Positions 1 to 7,627 are shown, counted from the stretch's first letter. The stretch is 12,315 nucleotides of DNA from Treponema sp. (GCA_031288575.1 JAITRD010000129.1:1-12315), one strand, 5' to 3'. A program made the numbers and translations. The notes: generated from the sequence alone by a model not told the origin.

Positions 1-525
1 AGCTTTCTCCTGGGTCTTTTTCTGATGATGCTTTTTGCTATCAAACTGCGGTGGTTTCCGGTATCGGGGTTTAAGCCCCTTTCCGCGGGTTTGATTGTCC
101 ATATCCGTTCCATTACCCTTCCGGCGGTGGCCCTGGGTTTCATGTATTCCGCCCTGATGATGCGGATGACCCGGGCCTCCCTCCTGGAAACCTTCACGAG
201 CGATTATATACGGATGGCAAAAGCCAAGGGGGTCCCGGAAATAATGCTGGTGGCAAAACACGCCCTGCGGAACGCTTTGGTACCTATTCTGGCGGTGCTG
301 GGCCAGAGCTTTATCGGGGCCCTTTCGGGGGCCACCGTGGTTGAGTCCATGTTCGGCGTTCCGGGGATCGGCTCCCTGGTGGTCAGTTCCATCGGGCGCC
401 GGGACTTTCAGGTGGTCCAGGGGGTGGTTCTGCTTATCGCCCTTTTTAATGTGGCGGTAAACCTGGCGGTGGATCTCCTCTTCGGCCTGGCGGATCCCCG
501 GATCCGGCTCTCCGGGGACCGTTAG
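1..525 (+). CDS. dppB: Dipeptide/oligopeptide ABC transporter permease, DppB/OppB type (5' truncated)
   Basis: This is the C-terminal part of an inner-membrane permease of a peptide ABC importer; about 174 codons are visible, and the frame is open to the left edge, so the start lies outside the window. DppB-type proteins usually have 300-340 residues, so roughly half is present. The segment carries the family phrase WFPVSGF near its beginning. Hydrophobic membrane segments follow, then the cytoplasmic EAA loop that docks on the ATPases (around DYIRMAKAKGV...LRNALVPI, bases 202-294). The end, with VVESMFGVPGIGSL and a final ADPRIRL, is typical of the family. It is followed at 72 bp by the partner permease on the same strand. 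The family is clear. The substrate (dipeptide, oligopeptide or nickel) cannot be fixed from sequence, although the downstream peptidase favours peptides. Confidence 0.93.
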   Translation, partial: SFLLGLFLMMLFAIKLRWFPVSGFKPLSAGLIVHIRSITLPAVALGFMYSALMMRMTRASLLETFTSDYIRMAKAKGVPEIMLVAKHALRNALVPILAVLGQSFIGALSGATVVESMFGVPGIGSLVVSSIGRRDFQVVQGVVLLIALFNVAVNLAVDLLFGLADPRIRLSGDR

Positions 526-597
526 GGTTCTCCGGATTTTGACTGGGTCTGGCGTCCGGCACAGTTATTATTGAACGATTTTGAATAAGGCAGGAAC

Positions 598-1488
598 ATG
601 AAGACAAAAACCCTTGATTATACGGAGATGCTGAAACTCCGCCGGCAACTGGCCCGGGAGCAGCGGGAATTAAAGGTAAGGAAGTTCCTTAAAAACAGGC
701 AATCCGTGGCGGGTTTGACGATAGTGGTGTTAATCCTGCTTGTTGCCCTTTTTGGGCCCTTTTTTATCAAAACCTCCCCCTTCGCGGTGGACGTGATAAA
801 CCGTCTCAAACCCCCTTCGGCGGAACATTGGTTCGGCACCGACACCCTGGGCAGGGATCTCTTTACCCGGGTGGTATACGGGGCGCGGATCTCCATGCTC
901 GTCGGTTTTTCCGTTGGGATCATCTCCACGGTTTTGGGGATGGTGATAGGTTTATATGCCAGTTACAACCCTTTCCTGGATAATGTCCTCATGCGCATCT
1001 GCGACGGCCTAAAATCCATCCCTTCTATTCTTATGGCCATCGCCTTGATGACGGTTTTGGGAGCGGACGTAAAAAACGTGATTTTCAGCCTCGCGGTGGT
1101 CAGCACCCCCAATATGGGCCGCCTGGCCCGTTCCGCGGCGCTGGTAGTCAGGGAGCAGACCTACATCGAAGCCATGAAGGGCCTCGGGGCCAAGTCCCGG
1201 CGGATCCTCTTCCGCCACATTGCCCCCAATATCATCTCCCCCCTGATTGTGCAGATGACCTTTGTTTTTGCCTCGGCCATTATCACCGAAGCGGCCCTGA
1301 GCTTCCTCGGGGCGGGGGTGCCTGCCCCCCAGCCAAGCTGGGGGAGCATTTTACACGAGGGGCAAGGGGTTATCTATACCGCCCATTGGATGATCCTCTT
1401 CCCGGGGCTTATCACCGCCCTTACCGTTTTGGGGCTTAACCTCTTTGGGGACGGTATGCGGGATCTCCTGGATCCCCTAAGCAATTGA
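598..1488 (+). CDS. dppC: Dipeptide/oligopeptide ABC transporter permease, DppC/OppC type
   Basis: This is the second inner-membrane permease of the peptide importer; it would form the channel with the DppB-type protein. It has 296 residues, normal for the family. A basic, charged N-terminal tail of about 35 residues (OppC_N type) precedes the first membrane helix at about 37-57. The signature FGTDTLGRDLFTRVVYGAR lies at about 79-97. The EAA loop (EAMKGLGAKSRRILFRHIAP) is at 191-210, and LSFLGAGVPAPQPSWGS is near 234-250. The ATG at 598 is well supported: an in-frame TAA lies just upstream at 586-588, and an AAGG/AGG purine-rich stretch at 587-594 serves as ribosome binding site. The next gene follows after 10 bp. 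Confidence 0.95.
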   Translation: MKTKTLDYTEMLKLRRQLAREQRELKVRKFLKNRQSVAGLTIVVLILLVALFGPFFIKTSPFAVDVINRLKPPSAEHWFGTDTLGRDLFTRVVYGARISMLVGFSVGIISTVLGMVIGLYASYNPFLDNVLMRICDGLKSIPSILMAIALMTVLGADVKNVIFSLAVVSTPNMGRLARSAALVVREQTYIEAMKGLGAKSRRILFRHIAPNIISPLIVQMTFVFASAIITEAALSFLGAGVPAPQPSWGSILHEGQGVIYTAHWMILFPGLITALTVLGLNLFGDGMRDLLDPLSN

Positions 1489-1498
1489 GGAGGCAATA

Positions 1499-2509
1499 AT
1501 GAAGGACGGGCCGATATTAACCATTCAGGATCTTAGCACCAGCTTTTTTACCGAGCGGGGGGTTCTGAAGGCGGTAGACGGGGTTTCCTTTTCCGTAGAG
1601 CCCGGGGAGATCCTGGGGCTGGTCGGGGAATCGGGGTGCGGGAAAAGCGTTACTTCCCAGTCGATACTCCGGCTTTACGATGAAAAACACCAGGTTGCCT
1701 ATTCGGGGAGCATCTTCTTTAACGGCAGGGATATCCTCAATATTCCCAAGCAGCAGATGAAGAAGATCCGGGGCGAACAGATAGCCATGGTTTTTCAGGA
1801 TGCCCTAAGCTCCCTGAATCCGGTATACACCGTGGGAAACCAGATCGCCGAAACCCTGATGATCCACCGGAAGATTAAAAAAGCCGCCGCCTGGGAAGAG
1901 GCCATAGAACTCCTCCGCCTGGTCGGCATCCCCGATCCGGTAAAACGGATCAGCCAATTCCCCCATGAGCTTTCCGGGGGCATGCGCCAGCGGGTCATGA
2001 TCGCCATTGCCCTGGCCTGCGGCCCCCGGCTGCTCATCGCCGATGAGCCCACCACCGCCCTGGACGTAACCATTCAGGCCCAGATCATGGATCTTATCGT
2101 GGATCTTAACCGGCGGCTCAATATGGGGGTTATCCTCATTACCCACGATTTGGCGGTGGTGGCCGAAACCTGCCGCCGGGTGGTGGTAATGTACCTGGGC
2201 CAAATTGTGGAAGAGGCTCCGGTGGAGGAACTTTTTGACAATCCCCGGCACCCCTATACCTTGGGTTTGCTCAAGTCCATCCCCCATATCGACGGGGATA
2301 GGAAGGAGGGTCTCTATATGATTCCCGGCACGGTTCCCCTCTTGAACCGGATCCCCCAGGGCTGCCGTTTTGCCGGCCGCTGCCAATATGCGGAAAGCCG
2401 CTGCCATGGGGAAACCCAGGAACTGCGGCACTATTCGGAACATCATAGGGTCCGCTGCCGGAAAGCGGCGGATTTGGGAACCGGCCTGGGGCCAAAAAAT
2501 GCCGGGTAA
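1499..2509 (+). CDS. dppD: Peptide ABC transporter ATP-binding protein, DppD/OppD type
   Basis: This is a cytoplasmic ATPase that powers peptide import; it has 336 residues, the usual length. Motifs in order: Walker A GESGCGKS at 43-50, Q-loop glutamine at 100 ([11 protein letters not shown]), ABC signature LSGGM at 158-162, Walker B LLIADE at 178-183, D-loop ALD, and switch histidine 216 (ITHD). The C-terminal oligopeptide/dipeptide extension carries four cysteines at 289, 295, 302 and 320. In related DppD proteins this arrangement binds a [4Fe-4S] cluster. A strong GAGGAGG ribosome binding site at 1487-1493 overlaps the stop codon of dppC, which points to translational coupling. A long antisense frame (1805-2722) is a compositional shadow. 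The D versus F assignment rests on operon order and motif details. Confidence 0.95.
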   Translation: MKDGPILTIQDLSTSFFTERGVLKAVDGVSFSVEPGEILGLVGESGCGKSVTSQSILRLYDEKHQVAYSGSIFFNGRDILNIPKQQMKKIRGEQIAMVFQDALSSLNPVYTVGNQIAETLMIHRKIKKAAAWEEAIELLRLVGIPDPVKRISQFPHELSGGMRQRVMIAIALACGPRLLIADEPTTALDVTIQAQIMDLIVDLNRRLNMGVILITHDLAVVAETCRRVVVMYLGQIVEEAPVEELFDNPRHPYTLGLLKSIPHIDGDRKEGLYMIPGTVPLLNRIPQGCRFAGRCQYAESRCHGETQELRHYSEHHRVRCRKAADLGTGLGPKNAG

Positions 2510-2518
2510 GGGGTTGAT

Positions 2519-3583
2519 ATGAAAGGGTCGCATGAAGTTATTATGGAGATTTTCGAAATAACCAAATATTTTCCCGTCAGGAACCTTTTCGGCAAGGAGA
2601 TTAACCAGGTAAAGGCGGTGGACGGTGTCTCCATGACCCTCTATAAGGGGGAAACCTACGGCCTTGTGGGGGAGACCGGCTGCGGCAAAAGCACCTTCGG
2701 CAGGACCATCATCCGGCTCCACGAACCCAGCGGCGGCACGGTGGTGTTTAATAAGCAGGACATCACCGCCATCCGGGAAAAGGACCTGCGTCCCATCCGG
2801 CGGGATATGCAGATGGTTTTCCAGGACCCCTATACCTCCCTTAACCCCCGGATCCGGGTGGGGGATATGCTCCTGGAGGTTTTATGCATCCATGAGATAG
2901 GGCGCAACAATTCCGAACGCATGGCCCTGGCCATGGAGATTTTGGATAAGGTGGGATTGCGGACGGAACATTTTTACCGTTACCCCCATGAATTTTCCGG
3001 GGGCCAGCGGCAGCGGATCGGCCTTGCCCGGGCACTCATCCTCAATCCAAAACTTATTATCTGCGACGAACCGGTTTCGGCCCTGGATGTTTCCATCCAG
3101 TCCCAGATTATCAACCTCCTCCTGGAACTGCAAAAACAGGATAAACTTAGCTATCTTTTTATCGCCCACGATATCAGCGTGGTTAAGTATATTTCGGACC
3201 GTATCGGGGTTATGTATTTAGGGCACCTGGTAGAAACCGCCCCTACGGAGGCCCTTTTTTCCCGGACCCTCCACCCCTATACCCAGGCCTTGCTTTCCGC
3301 CGTGCCGGAACCGAATCCCCGGCGGTATAAAAAAAGGATCGCCCTGACGGGGGATCTGCCCTCCCCCCTCAATCCTCCCCCGGGCTGCGTTTTCCATACC
3401 CGCTGTTCCCAGGCCATGCCGGTCTGCTCCCGGGTAAAACCGGTCTTAAAGGCCCCGGGGGGCCAGGCAGGGGACGAAGAACACCGGGTTGCCTGCCATC
3501 TATACAACCTGGAAGATCCCTATATACAATGGGCGGCAAAGGAAAACGAAGAGGTTAAAGAAAAGGGAGAACTTGTGGTATGA
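2519..3583 (+). CDS. dppF: Peptide ABC transporter ATP-binding protein, DppF/OppF type
   Basis: This is the second ATPase subunit and would form a heterodimer with the DppD-type protein; it has 354 residues. Walker A GETGCGKS is at 51-58, the Q-loop glutamine at 102 (VFQDPYTSLNPR), signature FSGGQ at 159-163, Walker B LIICDE at 179-184, and switch histidine 217 (IAHD). The phrase FQDPYTSLNPR with FSGGQRQRIGLARAL is typical of the F subunit. Four C-terminal cysteines at 290, 296, 303 and 326 repeat the C-x5-C-x6-C spacing of its partner. The ATG at 2519 is preceded at 5 nt by AGGGG (2509-2513), which overlaps the dppD stop. A second Met at codon 9 lacks such a site. The gene ends in an ATGA overlap with the peptidase start. 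Confidence 0.95.
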   Translation: MKGSHEVIMEIFEITKYFPVRNLFGKEINQVKAVDGVSMTLYKGETYGLVGETGCGKSTFGRTIIRLHEPSGGTVVFNKQDITAIREKDLRPIRRDMQMVFQDPYTSLNPRIRVGDMLLEVLCIHEIGRNNSERMALAMEILDKVGLRTEHFYRYPHEFSGGQRQRIGLARALILNPKLIICDEPVSALDVSIQSQIINLLLELQKQDKLSYLFIAHDISVVKYISDRIGVMYLGHLVETAPTEALFSRTLHPYTQALLSAVPEPNPRRYKKRIALTGDLPSPLNPPPGCVFHTRCSQAMPVCSRVKPVLKAPGGQAGDEEHRVACHLYNLEDPYIQWAAKENEEVKEKGELVV

Positions 3584-4722
3584 AGCTTGAACAAAAGGCT
3601 GAGGCATATATCCGGGAGCATGAAGAAGAGGCGTTAGAACTCCTGAAAAGCATCGCCCGGATCCCCGCCCCTTCCTGTTTTGAAGAAAAGAGGGCGGCCT
3701 TCGTAAAACAATGGCTTGAGGACCAGGGCGCCCGGGGGGTCTTTATTGATGAGGCCCTTAACGTGGTTTATCCCCTGGGGGATACGGGGAAAAACCGGCT
3801 GGATGTTTTTATGGCCCATACCGATGTGGTATTTCCCGATACGGAAGAGTTGCCGGTCCGCCTGGAGGAAGGCCGGATTTTCGCCCCCGGCATCGGGGAC
3901 GATACGGCAAACTTGAATGCCCTGCTTCTGGCGGCCCAGTATATAACCCGGGAAAAACTGAGCCCCCGGGACGGCAGGGGGCTGCTCCTGGTGGCCAATG
4001 CCGGAGAGGAGGGGCTCGGCAACCTTAAGGGGGCCCGGCGCATCTGCGCGGATTATGGGGACCGGATCGACAACTTTGTTTCGTTTGACGGAACCTATGA
4101 AAAAATCACCTCCCGGGCGGTAGGATCCCGGCGTTACCGGATCAGGGTTTATACCGAAGGGGGACATTCCTACCAGGATTTCGGGAACCGGAATGCCATT
4201 GCCTACCTGGCCTCCATGATAGATACCCTCTATGCCCTTAAGGTCCCCGAAGGAGGGCGAACAACCTACAATGTGGGTACCATCAGCGGGGGAACTTCGG
4301 TGAATACCATTGCCCAAAAGGCGGAGATGCTCTACGAATTCCGTTCCGACAGCGGGGAGGATCTCCGGTACATGGAAGATCATCTGGAGGCGGTCTGCGC
4401 CGCCTACCGAGCCAAGGGCATTACCCTGGAGCGTGAACTTGCCGGGGAAAGGCCCTGTTCCGCTCCGGTGGACCCGGCAAGGCATGAAGCCCTCCTGGCC
4501 CGGGGCAGGGAGGCGATTAAAGAATATACCGGCATCGAAGCTTCCCTGACCGCAAGTTCTACCGACAGCAATATTCCCCTCTCCCTGGGCATCCCCAGCA
4601 TGACCCTGGGCTGCTATTACGGAAGGGGGGCCCATACCTATGAAGAATGGGTAGATATCGCAAGCCTCAAGGCCGGGTACCGAATTGCCTTTGCGCTTTT
4701 GCTAGATGCCCTTTCAAGATGA
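3580..4722 (+). CDS. M20-family zinc metallopeptidase (PepT/ArgE-like)
   Basis: This is a predicted cytoplasmic di-zinc peptidase or amidohydrolase of 380 residues with no signal peptide. M20 metal-site motifs are in order: AHTDVVF with His80 and Asp82, GIGDDTAN with the bridging Asp107, and NAGEEGLGN with the catalytic Glu143 and metal ligand Glu144. Asp170 (SFDGT) and the C-terminal His352 (GRGAHTYEEW) follow. The lid/dimerisation domain begins near GGHSYQDFGNRNAI, with His196. Its start codon overlaps the dppF stop (ATGA, 3580-3583), and an AGGGAG lies 10 nt upstream, so it is very likely translated with the transporter. The inferred role is hydrolysis of imported peptides. Tripeptidase (PepT-like), dipeptidase or deacylase activity cannot be separated by eye, so no symbol is given. 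Its 3' end overlaps mutS by 9 bp on the opposite strand. Confidence 0.9.
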   Translation: MKLEQKAEAYIREHEEEALELLKSIARIPAPSCFEEKRAAFVKQWLEDQGARGVFIDEALNVVYPLGDTGKNRLDVFMAHTDVVFPDTEELPVRLEEGRIFAPGIGDDTANLNALLLAAQYITREKLSPRDGRGLLLVANAGEEGLGNLKGARRICADYGDRIDNFVSFDGTYEKITSRAVGSRRYRIRVYTEGGHSYQDFGNRNAIAYLASMIDTLYALKVPEGGRTTYNVGTISGGTSVNTIAQKAEMLYEFRSDSGEDLRYMEDHLEAVCAAYRAKGITLERELAGERPCSAPVDPARHEALLARGREAIKEYTGIEASLTASSTDSNIPLSLGIPSMTLGCYYGRGAHTYEEWVDIASLKAGYRIAFALLLDALSR

Positions 4723-7413
4723 CGGGGGAGGCGGCAATTCGTCAAAAAGGGAGGGCGTTTCTTTTGAGAGCGGATGGAGGTTCCGGTTTTTTGCCGGGGG
4801 TACCCTGGGGCGGTCAAAGGTTTTGGTACCAAGCAGGATTTTTTTCCATTTAATGATGCGGTTCAGGGCTTCCAGGGGAGTTATCCGATCCGGATCCAGG
4901 GCGGCGATTTCTTCGATAAATTCTTCAAGGGTTTCATAGGGTAAGGGAGGGGGCGTCTCTTCCTGCGTAGCTAAGGGGGTTAAATCCTTAGTATTCTGAA
5001 AAACCGGCCCGTTTTCTTTAAGCCGGGCCATGATATGTTCCGCCCGGTACAACACATGCTCATTGAGCCCTGCCAGGCGGGCCACATGGAGCCCGTAGGA
5101 TTCTGCCGACGGGCCTTCTTTGAGTTTCCGTAAAAAGACGATCTCTCCCTGCTGGTCCAAAACTTCCATAGAACGGTTGACCATGCGGGGATTCTCAAGA
5201 CGGGATAATTCATGGTAATGGGTCGCAAAAAAAGTCCGGCATTTGATGCGATCCAACAGTTCCTCGCTTACCGCCCAGGCAATGGCAAGACCGTCAACGG
5301 TACCGGTTCCCCGGCCAACCTCATCCATGATTACGAGGCTTTTTTCCGTGGCCGTATTGAGGATATAAGCCGTTTCATTCATTTCCACTAAAAAGGTTGA
5401 TTCTCCCCGGGCCAGGTTATCGGTAGCCCCGACCCGGCAATAGATCCGGTCCGCCATGCCGATAAAGGCTTCCCGGGCAGGGACAAAACTTCCCGTTTGG
5501 GCCATAATCGTGATAATCGCCGCCTGCCGGAGATAGGTGGATTTACCTGCCATGTTTGGCCCGGTGATCAGGACAAAGGAAACCCCCTCCCCTTCCAAAA
5601 TAATATCGTTGGGGATAAATTCCCCCCGAGGCAAATGGGCCTCCACCACCGGGTGGCGGCCTTCTTCTATTTTTAAGCGGCTGGATTCCTCCAATACGGG
5701 ACGCACCCATCCCTGAATGGTTGCCGCCCGCGCCAAGGACTGGGCGACATCCAATTCGGCGATGCGCCGGCTTGTAGCGGCTAACTCCGGGAGGAGTTCC
5801 TTGGCCTTATCCCGGAGTTCCAAAAAGAGAAGCTTTTCGAGTTCGATTATTTTGTCGGAGGCGCCGTTAATTTCCGATTCGAGACGGGCAAGCCGGTCGG
5901 TCGTAAAACGCTCCCCCCCGACAATGGCCTGGCGCCTGATAAAATAGGGGGGAACCTTGGACAACTGTATCTTGGTAACCTCGAAAAAGTAGCCAATCAA
6001 ACGGTTATACCGGATTTTCAGGCTGGGAATCCCCGTGGCTTTCCGTTCCTCCTCAAGATAATCCTCCAGAAGTTTCCGCCCGTTATCCCGAAGCCGGCGG
6101 AGTTCGTCTAAGGCAGCGTTAAATCCTTCCCGGATCAGGTTCCCTTCGGTTAATAAGATGGAAGGATCATCGCAAAGTCCCTGTTCCAGGAGTTCCCGAA
6201 GCTCCCGCAGACGGACAAATCCCTGCTCCTTTAGGGATAAGGCCCGGGAAGACTCAAAGGAAGATGCCAGTTCTCCGGTGATTTTTTCGACAGACTCAAA
6301 GGCGGCAAGGGCGTTTTTTATCGACGTCATATCTTTGCCATGGGCCCGATCCATGGCAAGCCGGGAACAAAGCCGCTCCAGGTCCGGAGTTTTCCCCATA
6401 ATTTCCCGAAAGGCCGAAAGCCGCCCCTGATCCCGGTAGAGGATTTCCGCCATGTCAAGCCGCTTATTAATGGCCCCTAAATCCCGCAGGGGGTGGAGGA
6501 TCCTCCATTTGAGAAGCCGCCGCCCCATGGAAGTCCGGCTTTCATCCATCACTTCCAGGAGGGAAAACCGGGCATCCCCGTCCCGCAGATTACGGATAAG
6601 CTCCAAATTCCGCTGGGTTGATTCATCAATCCCCACATATTCGCTGTCCTGGTAGACGATGACCGATCTGACATGAGGAATAAGGCTTTTTGCGGTATCG
6701 TCCAGATAATCCAGGAGCGCCCCCGCGGAGATTAATTCGGGGGAATTAGGATTCAAGCCGAAAGCCTTGAGGCTCGCGGCGCCGAACTGTCTTTTCAGGC
6801 GTTCCAGGCTGCGGGGGCTGTCAAAAAGCCAGTCCGCCCAGCGATTTATTACGAGAGCGGGCCGATTTAAAATGGCATCCGCAATGGCGCTTCTTTCTTC
6901 CAAAAGGGATTCCTGAAGGACAATTTCTTTGATCTGCAGCCGTTCAAGTTCCTGGCGGAGCCGTTCCGCGGCCCCTTCAAAGGGAAAGGAGGTGGCATAA
7001 AAATCGCCGGTAGAAAGATCAATATAGGCAAGGGAGAGGGATTTTGCCGTAGAAGCGAGGGCGCCCAAATAGTTAAAACTGCCCTTATCCAGGTAGTCTT
7101 CGTCTATACTGGTTCCCGGGGTGATAACCTCTACCACCTGGCGATCGATAATGCTCTTGCCCTTAACCGGTTCGGAAATTTGTTCGCAGATGGCGATTTT
7201 TTTCCCCAGTTTTAATAAACGGGCAATATAAGACCGTGCCGCGTGATAGGGAATTCCGCACATTGGAAGCCCGTTACGGCTGGTGAGCGTGAGATTAAGC
7301 AGGGCAGAAACTTCTAAGGCATCATCGGAAAACATTTCATAGAAATCACCTAAACGAAAAAAAAGTACATCTCCCTGGTGATCCTGTTTGATCCGCCTGT
7401 ATTGATCCAACAT
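4714..7413 (-). CDS. mutS: DNA mismatch repair protein MutS
   Basis: This protein recognises mispaired and looped bases in DNA and signals to MutL by its ATPase. It has 899 residues from the ATG at 7413. The mismatch-reading motif GDFYE is at 22-26 (Phe24, Glu26). The connector (about 120-255) and lever/clamp domains (about 260-550) follow. The ATPase has Walker A GPNMAGKST at 618-626, Walker B LVIMDE at 693-698, GRGTGTVDG just after it, and the FFATHYHEL motif at 728-736. The LDPDRITPLEALNRI segment (839-853) is the MutS C-terminal dimerisation motif. A TPSLF near 881-885 resembles a weak clamp-binding motif. No ribosome binding site precedes ATG 7413. An in-frame ATC at 7435-7437, 4 nt after a perfect AAGGAGG (7442-7448), would add eight residues and fits the family N-terminus better. 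Confidence 0.97.
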   Translation of the reverse strand: MLDQYRRIKQDHQGDVLFFRLGDFYEMFSDDALEVSALLNLTLTSRNGLPMCGIPYHAARSYIARLLKLGKKIAICEQISEPVKGKSIIDRQVVEVITPGTSIDEDYLDKGSFNYLGALASTAKSLSLAYIDLSTGDFYATSFPFEGAAERLRQELERLQIKEIVLQESLLEERSAIADAILNRPALVINRWADWLFDSPRSLERLKRQFGAASLKAFGLNPNSPELISAGALLDYLDDTAKSLIPHVRSVIVYQDSEYVGIDESTQRNLELIRNLRDGDARFSLLEVMDESRTSMGRRLLKWRILHPLRDLGAINKRLDMAEILYRDQGRLSAFREIMGKTPDLERLCSRLAMDRAHGKDMTSIKNALAAFESVEKITGELASSFESSRALSLKEQGFVRLRELRELLEQGLCDDPSILLTEGNLIREGFNAALDELRRLRDNGRKLLEDYLEEERKATGIPSLKIRYNRLIGYFFEVTKIQLSKVPPYFIRRQAIVGGERFTTDRLARLESEINGASDKIIELEKLLFLELRDKAKELLPELAATSRRIAELDVAQSLARAATIQGWVRPVLEESSRLKIEEGRHPVVEAHLPRGEFIPNDIILEGEGVSFVLITGPNMAGKSTYLRQAAIITIMAQTGSFVPAREAFIGMADRIYCRVGATDNLARGESTFLVEMNETAYILNTATEKSLVIMDEVGRGTGTVDGLAIAWAVSEELLDRIKCRTFFATHYHELSRLENPRMVNRSMEVLDQQGEIVFLRKLKEGPSAESYGLHVARLAGLNEHVLYRAEHIMARLKENGPVFQNTKDLTPLATQEETPPPLPYETLEEFIEEIAALDPDRITPLEALNRIIKWKKILLGTKTFDRPRVPPAKNRNLHPLSKETPSLFDELPPPPSS

Positions 7414-7441
7414 GGGACTGGACTCGGCAGAACTGATATGG

Positions 7442-7448
7442 CCTCCTT
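7442..7448 (-). promoter_or_regulatory. Ribosome binding site of mutS that questions its start codon
   Basis: On the minus strand this reads AAGGAGG, a perfect match to the anti-Shine-Dalgarno sequence. It lies 28 nt before the first in-frame ATG (7413), too far for normal use, but 4 nt before an in-frame ATC (7437-7435). No ATG, GTG or TTG lies in frame between 7414 and the upstream in-frame stop at 7492-7494. The only other candidate is a CTG at 7456-7458, which lies upstream of this site. Confidence 0.65.
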
Positions 7449-7460
7449 GGAAAAACAGAA

Positions 7461-7493
7461 CACGCTTAAAAGCATCGACGCTTTTAAAGCATC
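7461..7493 (-). repeat. Two-copy tandem repeat (17 + 16 bp) with internal palindromes in the mutS leader
   Basis: On the minus strand, GATGCTTTAAAAGCGTC (7493-7477) is followed directly by GATGCTTTTAAGCGTG (7476-7461). The copies differ by one inserted base and the last base. Each copy has a near-palindromic GCTTT-AAAGC core. Across the junction, TTAAAAGC (7466-7473 on the plus strand) and GCTTTTAA (7480-7487) form an 8-bp inverted repeat with a 6-nt loop. The block ends about 13 bases before the mutS Shine-Dalgarno. It could be an operator, an RNA hairpin or chance; nothing in the sequence settles which. Confidence 0.6.
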
Positions 7494-7557
7494 AATTTGT
7501 AAAAATGTCGATCTAATAAGAAATTGGCAAAACTAGCTATGTAACTGTCTCATTGTA

Positions 7558-7615
7558 TAAAAAATAAAATATTACTGCTAGGGATTCTAAAAAATTTTGT
7601 TATAATTCCTAGCAG
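7558..7615 (-). terminator. Rho-independent-like terminator after ompH
   Basis: A 12-bp inverted repeat pairs CTGCTAGGAATT (7615-7604, minus strand) with AATCCCTAGCAG (7586-7575); 11 of 12 positions pair. The loop is 17 nt and AT-rich, and its inner AAAA/TTTT may close further. A T-rich tract (TAATATTTTATTTTTTA) follows directly on the minus strand. It starts 12 bp after the ompH stop codon, where an end to the tamB-bamA-ompH transcript is expected. The stem is only moderately GC-rich and the T tract is interrupted, so termination may be partial. Confidence 0.55.
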
Positions 7616-7627
7616 CGCAGCAGACTG

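Larger units (their letters stand above)
7438..7627. other. AT-rich intergenic region between ompH and mutS
   Basis: This is the only long non-coding stretch in the window and is clearly richer in A and T than the flanking genes. It contains the ompH terminator hairpin, the mutS leader repeat and the mutS Shine-Dalgarno. A TACAAT (7557-7552, minus strand) matches a -10 hexamer at five of six positions, but the hexamer 17 bp upstream (TAGCAG) is a poor -35. TTGCCA with a 17-bp spacer to CATTTT (about 7530-7502) is another weak candidate. A mutS promoter here is likely from the layout, but its position is uncertain. I see no RNA gene or small ORF with a convincing ribosome binding site. Confidence 0.5.

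Noticed and set aside
1326..1344. Perfect 8-bp GC-rich hairpin (CCCCCAGC / GCTGGGGG, 3-nt loop) inside dppC
   Set aside because: It encodes the conserved PAPQPSWGS segment and has no T tract after it. Codon preference for CCC and GGG explains it better than a terminator.
1805..2722. Open frame of 305 codons on the minus strand opposite dppD/dppF
   Set aside because: It lies fully antisense to two well-supported ATPase genes, has no family resemblance and is low in complexity. GC-rich third positions in the real genes keep the opposite frame free of stops.
3634..4635. Open frame of 333 codons on the minus strand opposite the M20 peptidase
   Set aside because: It is a shadow of the peptidase gene, with Gly/Pro-rich sequence that matches no family I recognise and no ribosome binding site in an operon context.
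7441..7627. Possible small RNA or CRISPR-like repeat in the ompH-mutS gap
   Set aside because: There are only two repeat units with no spacers, no cas genes nearby and no convincing promoter-terminator pair enclosing an RNA.
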